Positions 1 through 4,738 of a DNA stretch of 6,156 bases are shown piece by piece. A program made the position numbers and the translations under genes. Source of the stretch: SVEL01 sp045126215 (GTDB lineage: Bacteria > Bacillota > Clostridia > Lachnospirales > Lachnospiraceae). The DNA lies in NCBI GenBank assembly GCA_045126215.1, contig JBGVOD010000055.1, forward strand, positions 1-6,156. The letters are read 5' to 3'. The notes beneath the pieces were generated by a model. That model ran no database searches. It was not told the DNA's origin and saw only the letters and a program-made list of their open reading frames with translations. Numbering within the stretch: the first letter of the stretch is position 1; every line of letters starts with the position of its first letter.

Positions 1-491
1 CAGATAAATATGTATCAGAAGTTGGAGATGAATCTATAAAGAAACTGCATCAGAAAGTAAGTAATCTCAAAAAAAGCAGAGAGTGGGAGGAAGGCTACAT
101 GAAGATGGAGGAATTAATTGAACATTACAAGGAAGTGGCAAGAGAAGAAGGCTTAAAAGAAGGTAAAGAAGAAGGTTTGCAACAAGGCTTAAAAGAAGGT
201 AAAGAAGAAGGTTTGCAACAAGGTTTAGTAGAAGGTTTAGAACAAGGTTTACAACAAGGTTTAGAACAAGGTTTAGAACAAGGTTTAGAACAAGGTTTAC
301 AACAAGGTAAAACACTTGGAATTCTTCAAGGTAAGGTTGAAACATTACTCAGTTTTCTTAGTGAAAAAGGGGATATATCATTGGAGCTAAAGGAAAAGAT
401 TGAGAATGAAAAAGATGAAAAGAAATTAGACTTGTGGATAAAACAGTCAGTTTTGTGCAATACGGTGGAAGAGTTCATAGAACAAATCTAA
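1..491 (+). CDS. Rpn / PD-(D/E)XK nuclease family transposase, C-terminal fragment
   Basis: Partial gene. The frame is open from the first complete codon at position 3 to TAA at 489-491 (162 residues visible), so the ATG at 99 is internal. The nuclease core with its catalytic residues lies upstream and is not seen. What is seen is the tail typical of Rpn (recombination-promoting nuclease/putative transposase) proteins: a helix ending SREWEEGYMKMEEL, a Glu/Lys/Gln-rich stretch, then a GLxx repeat (about residues 50-101), then a short C-terminal helical module with the pattern ENEKDEKKLDLWIK...TVEEF that closes many family members. Known for the family: DNA endonucleases that stimulate RecA-independent recombination in E. 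coli, often multicopy in Clostridia. Function here is inferred from the tail alone. No downstream partner gene is apparent; a 400-nt spacer follows. Confidence 0.72.
   Translation, partial: DKYVSEVGDESIKKLHQKVSNLKKSREWEEGYMKMEELIEHYKEVAREEGLKEGKEEGLQQGLKEGKEEGLQQGLVEGLEQGLQQGLEQGLEQGLEQGLQQGKTLGILQGKVETLLSFLSEKGDISLELKEKIENEKDEKKLDLWIKQSVLCNTVEEFIEQI
150..305 (+). repeat. In-frame 12-nt tandem repeat encoding GLxx units
   Basis: Thirteen consecutive 12-nt units, each a Gly codon, usually a Leu codon, then two Glu/Gln/Lys-type codons (GLKE, GKEE, GLQQ, GLVE, GLEQ). The first six units form two exact copies of a 36-nt block (150-185 and 186-221). The later units are mostly ggtttagaacaa or ggtttacaacaa. 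Near-identical codons imply recent expansion by slippage or recombination. Repeats of this kind are common in Rpn-family tails, and copy number is expected to vary between strains. Confidence 0.9.
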
Positions 492-865
492 GACGTTTAG
501 CAGATTGAAAACATTTAGTAAACAGTCTAATATATTAAACAAATGAAAAGATATCTTTGTATCAGGTGCCTGTATGTTTCTTATATAGGCTCCTGATATG
601 TAATCAAAATTCAAAAAATCAGCAAAGAGTAAATAAAATAAGATAGGCTATCAAAAGGTATTTTTGGGAATATAACTGGAATATCCTTCAAAAGTCACAA
701 ATGCCGTTATCCTTTGTGTGATATGCTAAGATAATAAAAAAATTTTGAAAGCCTAAAGTTAAGAAAAGTATTAATAAGCAACTAATCAGATAATGGGGAA
801 CTATCTTAAAAAACAAAAATATAGTGGAAGGTTAGGAGAATAATCTGAAAAATTACAACGATACA
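492..865. other. Gene-free spacer between Rpn tail gene and galE promoter
   Basis: No ORF with a ribosome binding site was found on either strand. The stretch is AT-rich. It holds a strong hairpin (559-599), a weaker one with arms CACAAA 696-701 and TTTGTG 713-718, and a small one with arms AGATA 788-792 and TATCT 802-806. The octamer GAATAATC occurs at 838-845 and again at 868-875, the second copy overlapping the galE -35 box. A possible weak promoter is TTGAAA 745-750 with TATTAA 769-774 (18-nt spacing), which I would not rely on. Confidence 0.5.
559..599 (+). terminator. Strong hairpin after the Rpn gene, possible terminator
   Basis: The arms ATCAGG-T-GCCT-GTAT (561-575) and ATAT-AGGC-T-CCTGAT (583-597) pair along about 15 bp with one T/T mismatch and a G-T wobble. 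The loop is 7 nt, and T560-A598 and G559-T599 extend the stem. It sits 67 nt after the Rpn stop codon. No T-tract follows (next bases gtaatcaaaa), so it is not a textbook intrinsic terminator. It may protect the 3' end, act with Rho, or be a dispersed palindromic element. Confidence 0.45.
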
Positions 866-894
866 TTGAATAATCTTCCTAAATAGAATATAAT
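866..894 (+). promoter_or_regulatory. Sigma-A type promoter for galE
   Basis: -35 box TTGAAT (866-871), 17-nt spacer, -10 box TATAAT (889-894, exact consensus). The predicted transcript start is near 901, giving an untranslated leader of about 84 nt before the galE ATG. An inverted pair TTAGGA (832-837) / TCCTAA (877-882) places one arm inside the spacer, which could be an operator but is short and widely spaced. Confidence 0.75.
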
Positions 895-972
895 ACAAAT
901 GTTTACTCATTGAGAAGATATTCAGTGAAGGATATTTGTTTATTGAATAGTATTTATGTACATATTGAGTTT

Positions 973-978
973 AGGAGG
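973..978 (+). promoter_or_regulatory. Ribosome binding site fixing the galE start
   Basis: AGGAGG lies 6 nt before ATG 985. This fixes the start there and rules out the in-frame TTG at 910, which would add 25 residues with no family counterpart in front of the nucleotide-binding glycine motif. Confidence 0.9.
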
Positions 979-984
979 ATTTTT

Positions 985-2004
985 ATGAGTACAGTATTAT
1001 TAGCAGGTGGTGCAGGATACATTGGCAGTCATACAGCGATTGAACTTATGGAAGCAGGATATGATGTTGTAATAGCTGATTGTCATTTTAACAGTAAGCC
1101 TGAGGTGTATAACAGAATTGAAAAGATAAGTGGTAAGCAGTTCAAACATTACGATGTAGATGTTTGTGATGTGGAAGCGCTTGACAAGGTATTTGCTGAA
1201 AATAAGATTGATGCAGTAGTACATTTTGCAGGCTATAAGGCAGTTGGTGAATCATGCGAGAAGCCAATGATGTATTACGAGAATAATATTGATTCTACAT
1301 TTTCACTTATAAAGGTTATGAAAAAATATAACTGTGAAAATATCGTATTTAGCTCTTCTGCAACAGTATATGGCATGTCTCATAAGGCACCATTTGTTGA
1401 AACAATGCAGACAGGTCCTTGTACAAATCCATATGGTTGGACAAAGCTTATGAACGAACAGATACTTATGGATTTTGCAAATGCAGATGATACATTATCT
1501 GTTGTATTATTAAGATATTTTAATCCGGTAGGAGCGCATTCATCAGGACTTATTGGTGAGGATCCAAGAGGAATACCAAACAATCTTATGCCATTTGTGT
1601 CACAGGTTGCAGTTGGTAAGAGAGAATGCTTAAGCGTATTTGGAAATGATTATGATACACCAGACGGAACAGGGGTACGTGATTACATACATGTAGTTGA
1701 CCTTGCAAAGGGACATGTTCTTGCTATTGATTATGCTATGAAACACAAGGGTTCGGAAGTATTCAATCTTGGTACAGGTGTTGGTTATAGTGTTCTTGAT
1801 ATGGTTAATGCCTTTGAAAAAGCAAATGGAATCAAGATTCCATACAAGATTGCTCCACGTCGTGCAGGTGATATCGCAACATGTTATGCTGACAGCACAA
1901 AGGCACTTGAGAAGCTTGGCTGGAAAGCAGAAAAGACTCTTGAGGATATGTGTAGAGATACATGGAACTGGCAGAAGAATAATCCTAATGGATATGAAGC
2001 ATAG
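985..2004 (+). CDS. galE: UDP-glucose 4-epimerase (NAD-dependent, SDR family)
   Basis: 339 residues, the usual full length. The cytosolic enzyme interconverts UDP-galactose and UDP-glucose (Leloir pathway) and feeds cell-surface glycan synthesis. Visible motifs: Rossmann glycine loop GGAGYIG (8-14); FAGYKAVGES (81-90); NN at 100-101; catalytic Ser in SSSATVYG (S125); catalytic YxxxK Y150/K154 in NPYGWTK; substrate-binding RYFNPVGAH (N180); GVRDYIHVVDLA (230-241); and the terminal DTWNWQ..NP.GY motif. Numbering runs one ahead of E. coli GalE. C300, in IATCYADS, falls where E. coli has Y299 and the human enzyme C307; a small residue there is known to admit N-acetylated sugars, so activity on UDP-GlcNAc/UDP-GalNAc is a reasonable prediction. 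Own promoter (866-894) and strong RBS. No galK or galT is seen nearby. No terminator follows, so read-through into the DUF1284 gene 121 nt downstream is likely. Confidence 0.97.
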   Translation: MSTVLLAGGAGYIGSHTAIELMEAGYDVVIADCHFNSKPEVYNRIEKISGKQFKHYDVDVCDVEALDKVFAENKIDAVVHFAGYKAVGESCEKPMMYYENNIDSTFSLIKVMKKYNCENIVFSSSATVYGMSHKAPFVETMQTGPCTNPYGWTKLMNEQILMDFANADDTLSVVLLRYFNPVGAHSSGLIGEDPRGIPNNLMPFVSQVAVGKRECLSVFGNDYDTPDGTGVRDYIHVVDLAKGHVLAIDYAMKHKGSEVFNLGTGVGYSVLDMVNAFEKANGIKIPYKIAPRRAGDIATCYADSTKALEKLGWKAEKTLEDMCRDTWNWQKNNPNGYEA

Positions 2005-2105
2005 AAATTAATAGATATAAGATATATATTAATATATAAGATATGGATATTATTGTGTATAAGATATAGAAATTAATGGATATGCAGTTATAGAAAGTGA
2101 TAGAT
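1986..2105 (+). repeat. AT-rich spacer repeats, including a copy of the galE 3' end
   Basis: The last codons of galE plus its stop and following bases (1986-2016, beginning taatggatatg) recur in degenerate form 88 nt downstream (2074-2105). ATAGAAATTAAT(A/G)GATAT occurs at 2001-2018 and 2066-2083 with one mismatch. TATAAGATAT occurs three times, at 2016-2025, 2035-2044 and 2058-2067. Together these suggest local duplication. I see no terminator and no convincing promoter here. Confidence 0.7.
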
Positions 2106-2125
2106 TGAGAGATGGTGTGATTCGT

Positions 2126-2692
2126 ATGGAAAATATAATAATACTTCGAGGACACCATCTTTTGTGTGTTCCGAGATTTATAGGCGAAGGATATAGTGAG
2201 GATTTTATCTTGCGCATGGGGGAGGTTGTCACAAAGCTTGGATTGCCAAACTATTGTAATAAAAACATGAAAAACGCATATGTAGATGAACATAAGGATA
2301 CATGCGAAGATACATATGTAGATAAAGATAAAACTATATATGCAGATACACATATAGACGAATATAAAGATATATGTGCAGATATATATTTAGATGAATA
2401 CAAGGATACATATGAAGACACATATAAAGAAATATATAGGGTGAAGATTATATATGGCAGTGATTATGTATGTGAGAAATGCCCAAATAAGCTACCTGAT
2501 GGTGGATGTGAACTAAGCACATATGATGTGTATAATAAGGACAAGAAAGCCATAATGGCTGCAGGACTTATAGAAAATATGGAATATTCCGTTGAAGAAA
2601 TAAGACAAGCTATTTCGAAGATTTCAAGAGAAGATTTCATAGAAATATGTAGTGGGTGCAGATGGTTTCATATATGTGAGAAATTTGAATAA
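2126..2692 (+). CDS. DUF1284 family protein with internal repeat insertion
   Basis: 188 residues from ATG 2126; function unknown. The N-terminus LRGHHLLCVPRFIGEGYS (7-24) is the signature opening of DUF1284. The second half has a cysteine pattern expected of the family: C116xxC119 followed by GGC128, and near the end C175xxC178 with C184. These look like metal or iron-sulfur ligands, which is inference. Usual family length is around 130-140 residues; the excess is a 48-residue block of four 12-residue repeats (52-99) inserted between the HHLLC half and the first CxxC. Without it the protein would be about 140 residues. Start choice: ATG 2126 directly precedes the conserved LRGHHLLC; in-frame TTG 2105 and GTG 2117 are possible, and no strong ribosome binding site decides between them. 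Probably read from the galE transcript. Confidence 0.85.
   Translation: MENIIILRGHHLLCVPRFIGEGYSEDFILRMGEVVTKLGLPNYCNKNMKNAYVDEHKDTCEDTYVDKDKTIYADTHIDEYKDICADIYLDEYKDTYEDTYKEIYRVKIIYGSDYVCEKCPNKLPDGGCELSTYDVYNKDKKAIMAAGLIENMEYSVEEIRQAISKISREDFIEICSGCRWFHICEKFE
2279..2422 (+). repeat. In-frame 36-nt tandem repeat (4 units) inside the DUF1284 gene
   Basis: Four 36-nt units at 2279-2314, 2315-2350, 2351-2386 and 2387-2422 encode YVDEHKDTCEDT, YVDKDKTIYADT, HIDEYKDICADI and YLDEYKDTYEDT. The consensus is Tyr-aliphatic-Asp-Glu-Tyr-Lys-Asp-x-x-x-Asp-x, acidic and tyrosine-rich. The reading frame is kept throughout. Divergence between units is larger than in the Rpn repeat, so this expansion looks older. 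Confidence 0.9.
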
Positions 2693-2750
2693 TGGAACTG
2701 TAGTCGTTGAAATAATGGAATATAGTTAAAATAATGGAATTGTAGCTAAA
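2688..2750 (+). repeat. Three imperfect AATAATGGAA repeats after the DUF1284 stop
   Basis: Units start at 2688, 2711 and 2730 (about 23, 19 and 21 nt), each beginning AATAATGG and containing TAG plus TT or CT. The first overlaps the stop codon. No coding or promoter signal is seen. Confidence 0.75.
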
Positions 2751-2806
2751 TAGAAATAACTAACTTGTCAAAAAAGTAAATATAATTTAAGAGATTAAAG
2801 AAGTAG

Positions 2807-2843
2807 GGAGCCGATGGTATAAAACCATACGGCTTCATTTTTT
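2807..2843 (+). terminator. Intrinsic terminator of the galE-DUF1284 unit
   Basis: The stem AGCCG-ATGGT (2809-2818) pairs with ACCAT-a-CGGCT (2824-2834), with one bulged A and a 5-nt loop. It is extended by the G2808-T2835 wobble and G2807-C2836. Six T's follow at 2838-2843. It separates the upstream unit from the toxin-antitoxin-like cassette. Confidence 0.88.
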
Positions 2844-2862
2844 GTGAAAATTATAGTTGATA

Positions 2863-2890
2863 TTGACTTTATTTTTATGAGTGTTATACT
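2863..2890 (+). promoter_or_regulatory. Promoter of the toxin-antitoxin-like cassette
   Basis: -35 TTGACT (2863-2868), 16-nt spacer, -10 TATACT (2885-2890) with an upstream TGT that makes an extended -10. The predicted start is near 2897, about 60 nt before ATG 2960. Confidence 0.75.
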
Positions 2891-2900
2891 ATTAATAGAT

Positions 2901-2934
2901 GATACGAAAGTACGAAAATATAAAAAAACGTATC
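2901..2934 (+). promoter_or_regulatory. Inverted repeat just after the cassette promoter, candidate operator
   Basis: GATACG (2901-2906) and CGTATC (2929-2934) are exact inverted copies around 22 nt. TACGAAA is also directly repeated at 2903-2909 and 2911-2917. The position at the predicted transcript start fits autoregulation by the HTH antitoxin encoded downstream. The operator role is inferred; no family consensus was matched. Confidence 0.4.
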
Positions 2935-2959
2935 AAATACACAAGGAAGGAGGAAACAT

Positions 2960-3484
2960 ATGGCGGATGATAGAATTGGTCATCTCATAAAGCTACCAAT
3001 GGATACTATTAAGGAAACTGTGGATGCAGAACCAAAAGTACCTTGTACAGAAGAAGAAGTGATGAGTGTTTTACATGACTTATGTTGTGCAGTTGATGAT
3101 GAGTCTTATATTTCACCGACTCCAACTTTAGATAATCCTGCATTATCAGATGATTATATTTTTGATAATGAAGATGAAAAACTAGTGCTAAAAGACTTAA
3201 CAAAGTTGAATTTTGTCGGGAAAATTAAGGATGTTGGAAAAGGTGCAAAGAAAAGACTAGAAAAAGGATTGCCACAAGAATATTTATATGTATTTAAGTA
3301 TCCGTGTAAGCTTGCAAGACGAGATGTACAAGAAAGTGGAATTAATTTGGATAATGTGCTCATTTATATAAAGATAAATGATAGAAAGATTCCAAATAAA
3401 AAAGTATTTATAGTATCATTTCATAAAAATAGACACCAAAATAATAATATTAATAAAATTAAAAGAATTGAAAACAAATCATAA
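2960..3484 (+). CDS. Uncharacterised protein, candidate toxin partner of the MqsA/SocA antitoxin
   Basis: 174 residues, with AAGGAGG (2947-2953) 6 nt before the ATG. I do not recognise a named family with confidence. The N-terminal half (1-75) is acidic and probably poorly folded, with PTPTLDNPALSDDY at 53-66. The conserved-looking part is basic and beta-rich: LTKLNFVGKIKDVGKGAKKR (80-99), LPQEYLYVFKYPCKL (104-118), NVLIYIKIND (132-141) and KKVFIVSFHKNRH (147-159). The last two segments recall the end of the MqsR toxin (a YLKI strand followed by LIVSFKEK), and toxin-before-antitoxin order is that of mqsRA, but the match is short and the rest does not align by eye. No signal peptide or membrane segment. 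The last 15 residues are low-complexity Asn/Lys/Ile and run into AT-rich repeats, so the original stop may have been lost. The toxin role is inferred from context. Confidence 0.7.
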   Translation: MADDRIGHLIKLPMDTIKETVDAEPKVPCTEEEVMSVLHDLCCAVDDESYISPTPTLDNPALSDDYIFDNEDEKLVLKDLTKLNFVGKIKDVGKGAKKRLEKGLPQEYLYVFKYPCKLARRDVQESGINLDNVLIYIKINDRKIPNKKVFIVSFHKNRHQNNNINKIKRIENKS

Positions 3485-3541
3485 AAAAGTAGTGAAAAAG
3501 AATTGGAAACACAATAGAAAAAATAGAAAACAAATTATAAA
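3461..3541 (+). repeat. A-rich imperfect repeats at the end of the candidate toxin gene
   Basis: AAAAGAATTG(G/A)AAAC occurs at 3461 and again at 3496 (35-nt shift). A third, shorter relative starts at 3522 and contains GAAAACAAAT as the first does. The repeat crosses the stop codon at 3482-3484, which supports secondary extension of the coding tail. Confidence 0.55.
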
Positions 3542-3554
3542 CATATATGAAAAA

Positions 3555-3594
3555 AACAAGTCAGCGTACAGTTATTACTGTATGCTGGATTGTT
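3555..3594 (-). terminator. Intercistronic hairpin; terminator geometry on the minus strand
   Basis: CAGCGTACAG (3562-3571) pairs with CTGTATGCTG (3578-3587) around the loop TTATTA, with one G-T wobble. AACAA (3555-3559) pairs with TTGTT (3590-3594) outside. Seven A's at 3549-3555 precede the left arm, so on the minus strand the hairpin is followed by a T-tract, as in an intrinsic terminator. On the plus strand there is no T-tract. It lies between the candidate toxin and the antitoxin, so it may instead tune their relative expression. No minus-strand gene is seen that would need it. Confidence 0.6.
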
Positions 3595-3642
3595 AAAATA
3601 AAGAAATATAGTAGGAAATTAAAGAAAGAAGTAGGTGAAAAT

Positions 3643-3996
3643 ATGAAACGTCAAGAATTTGCTTACTGTAATGAGTGTGAAGAATTAGTAAATTACGATA
3701 TTTGTGAGGATATTATTACTGAACAATATAAGGGAGAAGAGGTAAAATTCAAATTTATTGTTGGGAGATGCAAATGTTGTGGAAATGAAGTATCTACTGA
3801 TAATGAATACAATTTTAGAAAATCAGAAGCAAAAATTAAGGCATACAAAAAGAAAATTGGAATTATTGATATTGATCAAATATCAGAAATTTTAAGAAAA
3901 TATGATATTGGAAAAGAGGCACTGGCAGATATTGCAGGATTTGGAAAAGTCACAATTAAACGATATTACGAGGGTTTTATTCCAGCAAAAGAGTAG
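3643..3996 (+). CDS. MqsA-like antitoxin N-terminal part: zinc finger plus HTH
   Basis: 117 residues from ATG 3643 to TAG 3994-3996, with AGGTG (3633-3637) 5 nt upstream. The in-frame ATG at 3547 has no ribosome binding site and would translate through the hairpin. The N-terminus is a YgiT/MqsA-type zinc finger with paired cysteines C9/C12 and C43/C46 (YCNEC and RCKCCGNE). A linker helix follows, then a MqsA-type HTH with DQISEILRKYDIGKEALADI and GFGKVTIKRYYEGFIP at about 79-115. In many Clostridia this module is fused directly to a SocA/Panacea domain. Here the reading frame continues after the TAG (SDILVNI, then the next feature) exactly where the fused family continues, so this is one gene interrupted by a nonsense codon. 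Expected role: DNA-binding autorepressor and toxin neutraliser. On its own it would lack the toxin-binding domain. Confidence 0.82.
   Translation: MKRQEFAYCNECEELVNYDICEDIITEQYKGEEVKFKFIVGRCKCCGNEVSTDNEYNFRKSEAKIKAYKKKIGIIDIDQISEILRKYDIGKEALADIAGFGKVTIKRYYEGFIPAKE
3994..3996 (+). other. In-frame TAG interrupting an MqsA-SocA fusion antitoxin gene
   Basis: The codons upstream (to GFIPAKE) and downstream (SDILVNI, then the DUF4065 part) are in the same frame with only this TAG between them. Read through, the product would be 332 residues, close to intact fusions. A single change from CAG, TAT or TAC would create it. A sequencing error is the plain alternative. Confidence 0.85.
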
Positions 3997-4017
3997 TCAG
4001 ATATTTTAGTTAATATA

Positions 4018-4641
4018 TTGAATGATGAAGAGTTATTTATGAATTTAGTTCAGAAAAGTAAAGATAAACTCAAGGAAGTTACGTACAAAAAAATAGTTGT
4101 CAGATATGAACGGTTAGTTGAAATTCGAGAATCTAAAATTGATCAGATTGTAAATTATATTATTACTCATTTGGGAGAAGTTACACCATTAGCTTTAGAG
4201 AAATTGTTGTCCTTCTGTAACGGAGTGAACTATGCAGTGAACGGAAAACAATTGATTTTTGAGGAAAGTCAAGCGTGGGCTCATGGACCAGTATATCCTT
4301 ATATTTATAATAAATATAAAAAATATGGTTACAGACCAATTGATAATGGAATATATAGCAGTCATGGTTGGATGACATCTAAGCTTTCAGAAGAGGAAAT
4401 AAGGTCGATTGACATGGTTATTAGAACTTTTGGTTTATATTCACCAAAAACTTTGGAAATGATTAGCCATTCCCAGAGACCTTGGAAAGAGAAGAGGGTT
4501 AGATATAAAGAAAATGAGTCTAGCCAGGAAGTAATTGATGAAAAATCAATAAAAGAATTTTATGTTGAGAAGAATTTATGCACAGAAGAAAAAATAATGA
4601 GATATATTTTAGAGTGTATAAGAAATGAATCTATAGCATAA
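4018..4641 (+). CDS. SocA/Panacea (DUF4065) antitoxin domain, C-terminal part of the split antitoxin
   Basis: 207 residues if begun at TTG 4018; the next in-frame ATG is 4039. Neither has a Shine-Dalgarno sequence, so independent translation would be weak, and the natural origin is the ORF that ends at 3996. Residues 1-38 are the helical linker of the fusion (ELFMNLVQKSKDKLKEVTYKK). The DUF4065 domain covers roughly 41-150, with TPLALEKLLSFCNGVNYAVNGKQLIFEE, the hallmark AWAHGPVYPYIYNKYKKYG (86-104), and the SPKTLEMISHSQRPWKEKR helix that ends many members. Panacea domains are known to neutralise many unrelated toxins, which fits an unrecognised toxin upstream. A terminator follows 17 nt after the stop. 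Could be a pseudogene remnant, a read-through product or a separately made subunit. Confidence 0.8.
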   Translation: MNDEELFMNLVQKSKDKLKEVTYKKIVVRYERLVEIRESKIDQIVNYIITHLGEVTPLALEKLLSFCNGVNYAVNGKQLIFEESQAWAHGPVYPYIYNKYKKYGYRPIDNGIYSSHGWMTSKLSEEEIRSIDMVIRTFGLYSPKTLEMISHSQRPWKEKRVRYKENESSQEVIDEKSIKEFYVEKNLCTEEKIMRYILECIRNESIA

Positions 4642-4658
4642 ATACAACTAGATACTAC

Positions 4659-4706
4659 AAAGTAAAAGGACAATATCAAAAGTATTTGATATTGTTCTTT
4701 TACTTT
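4659..4706 (+). terminator. Long-stem terminator closing the antitoxin cassette
   Basis: A 22-bp stem (4659-4680 with 4685-4706), one G-T wobble and a 4-nt loop AGTA. The descending arm is T-rich and the ascending arm A-rich, so it could work in both directions. With the terminator at 2807-2843 it insulates the cassette from its neighbours. Confidence 0.85.
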
Positions 4707-4707
4707 C

Positions 4708-4736
4708 TTGACAAACTTCCGAATTGTACATATAGT
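4708..4736 (+). promoter_or_regulatory. Near-consensus promoter facing the 95-nt repeat array
   Basis: -35 TTGACA (4708-4713, exact), 17-nt spacer, -10 TATAGT (4731-4736, five of six). The predicted start is near 4743, inside the first copy of the 95-nt repeat. It begins 2 nt after the terminator stem. It is the only good promoter before the EamA gene, about 360 nt upstream of its ATG. Confidence 0.78.
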
Positions 4737-4738
4737 TA

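Noticed and set aside
67..345. Minus-strand ORF with Leu/Asn/Val repeats opposite the Rpn tail
   Set aside because: It is the complement of the GLxx repeat and has no ribosome binding site. The plus-strand frame matches a known family tail.
1..600. Complete insertion sequence around the Rpn gene
   Set aside because: Only the C-terminal part is visible, the palindrome at 559-599 has no partner end in the window, and no target-site duplication can be assessed.
910..984. Longer galE start at TTG 910
   Set aside because: AGGAGG is correctly spaced for ATG 985, which gives the standard 339-residue GalE starting right before the glycine loop.
1985..2353. Minus-strand ORF of 122 residues opposite the galE end and DUF1284 gene
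   Set aside because: Its Ile/Tyr/Cys/Phe-rich product is the complement of the Asp/Tyr repeats. No RBS, and it conflicts with a recognised plus-strand gene.
2279..2422. 36-nt repeats as a short CRISPR-like array
   Set aside because: Contiguous, degenerate units that keep the DUF1284 reading frame; no spacers and no cas genes.
3547..3642. Upstream ATG for the antitoxin gene
   Set aside because: No Shine-Dalgarno. The extra 32 residues are encoded by the hairpin region and are unlike the family. ATG 3643 has AGGTG and directly precedes the zinc finger.
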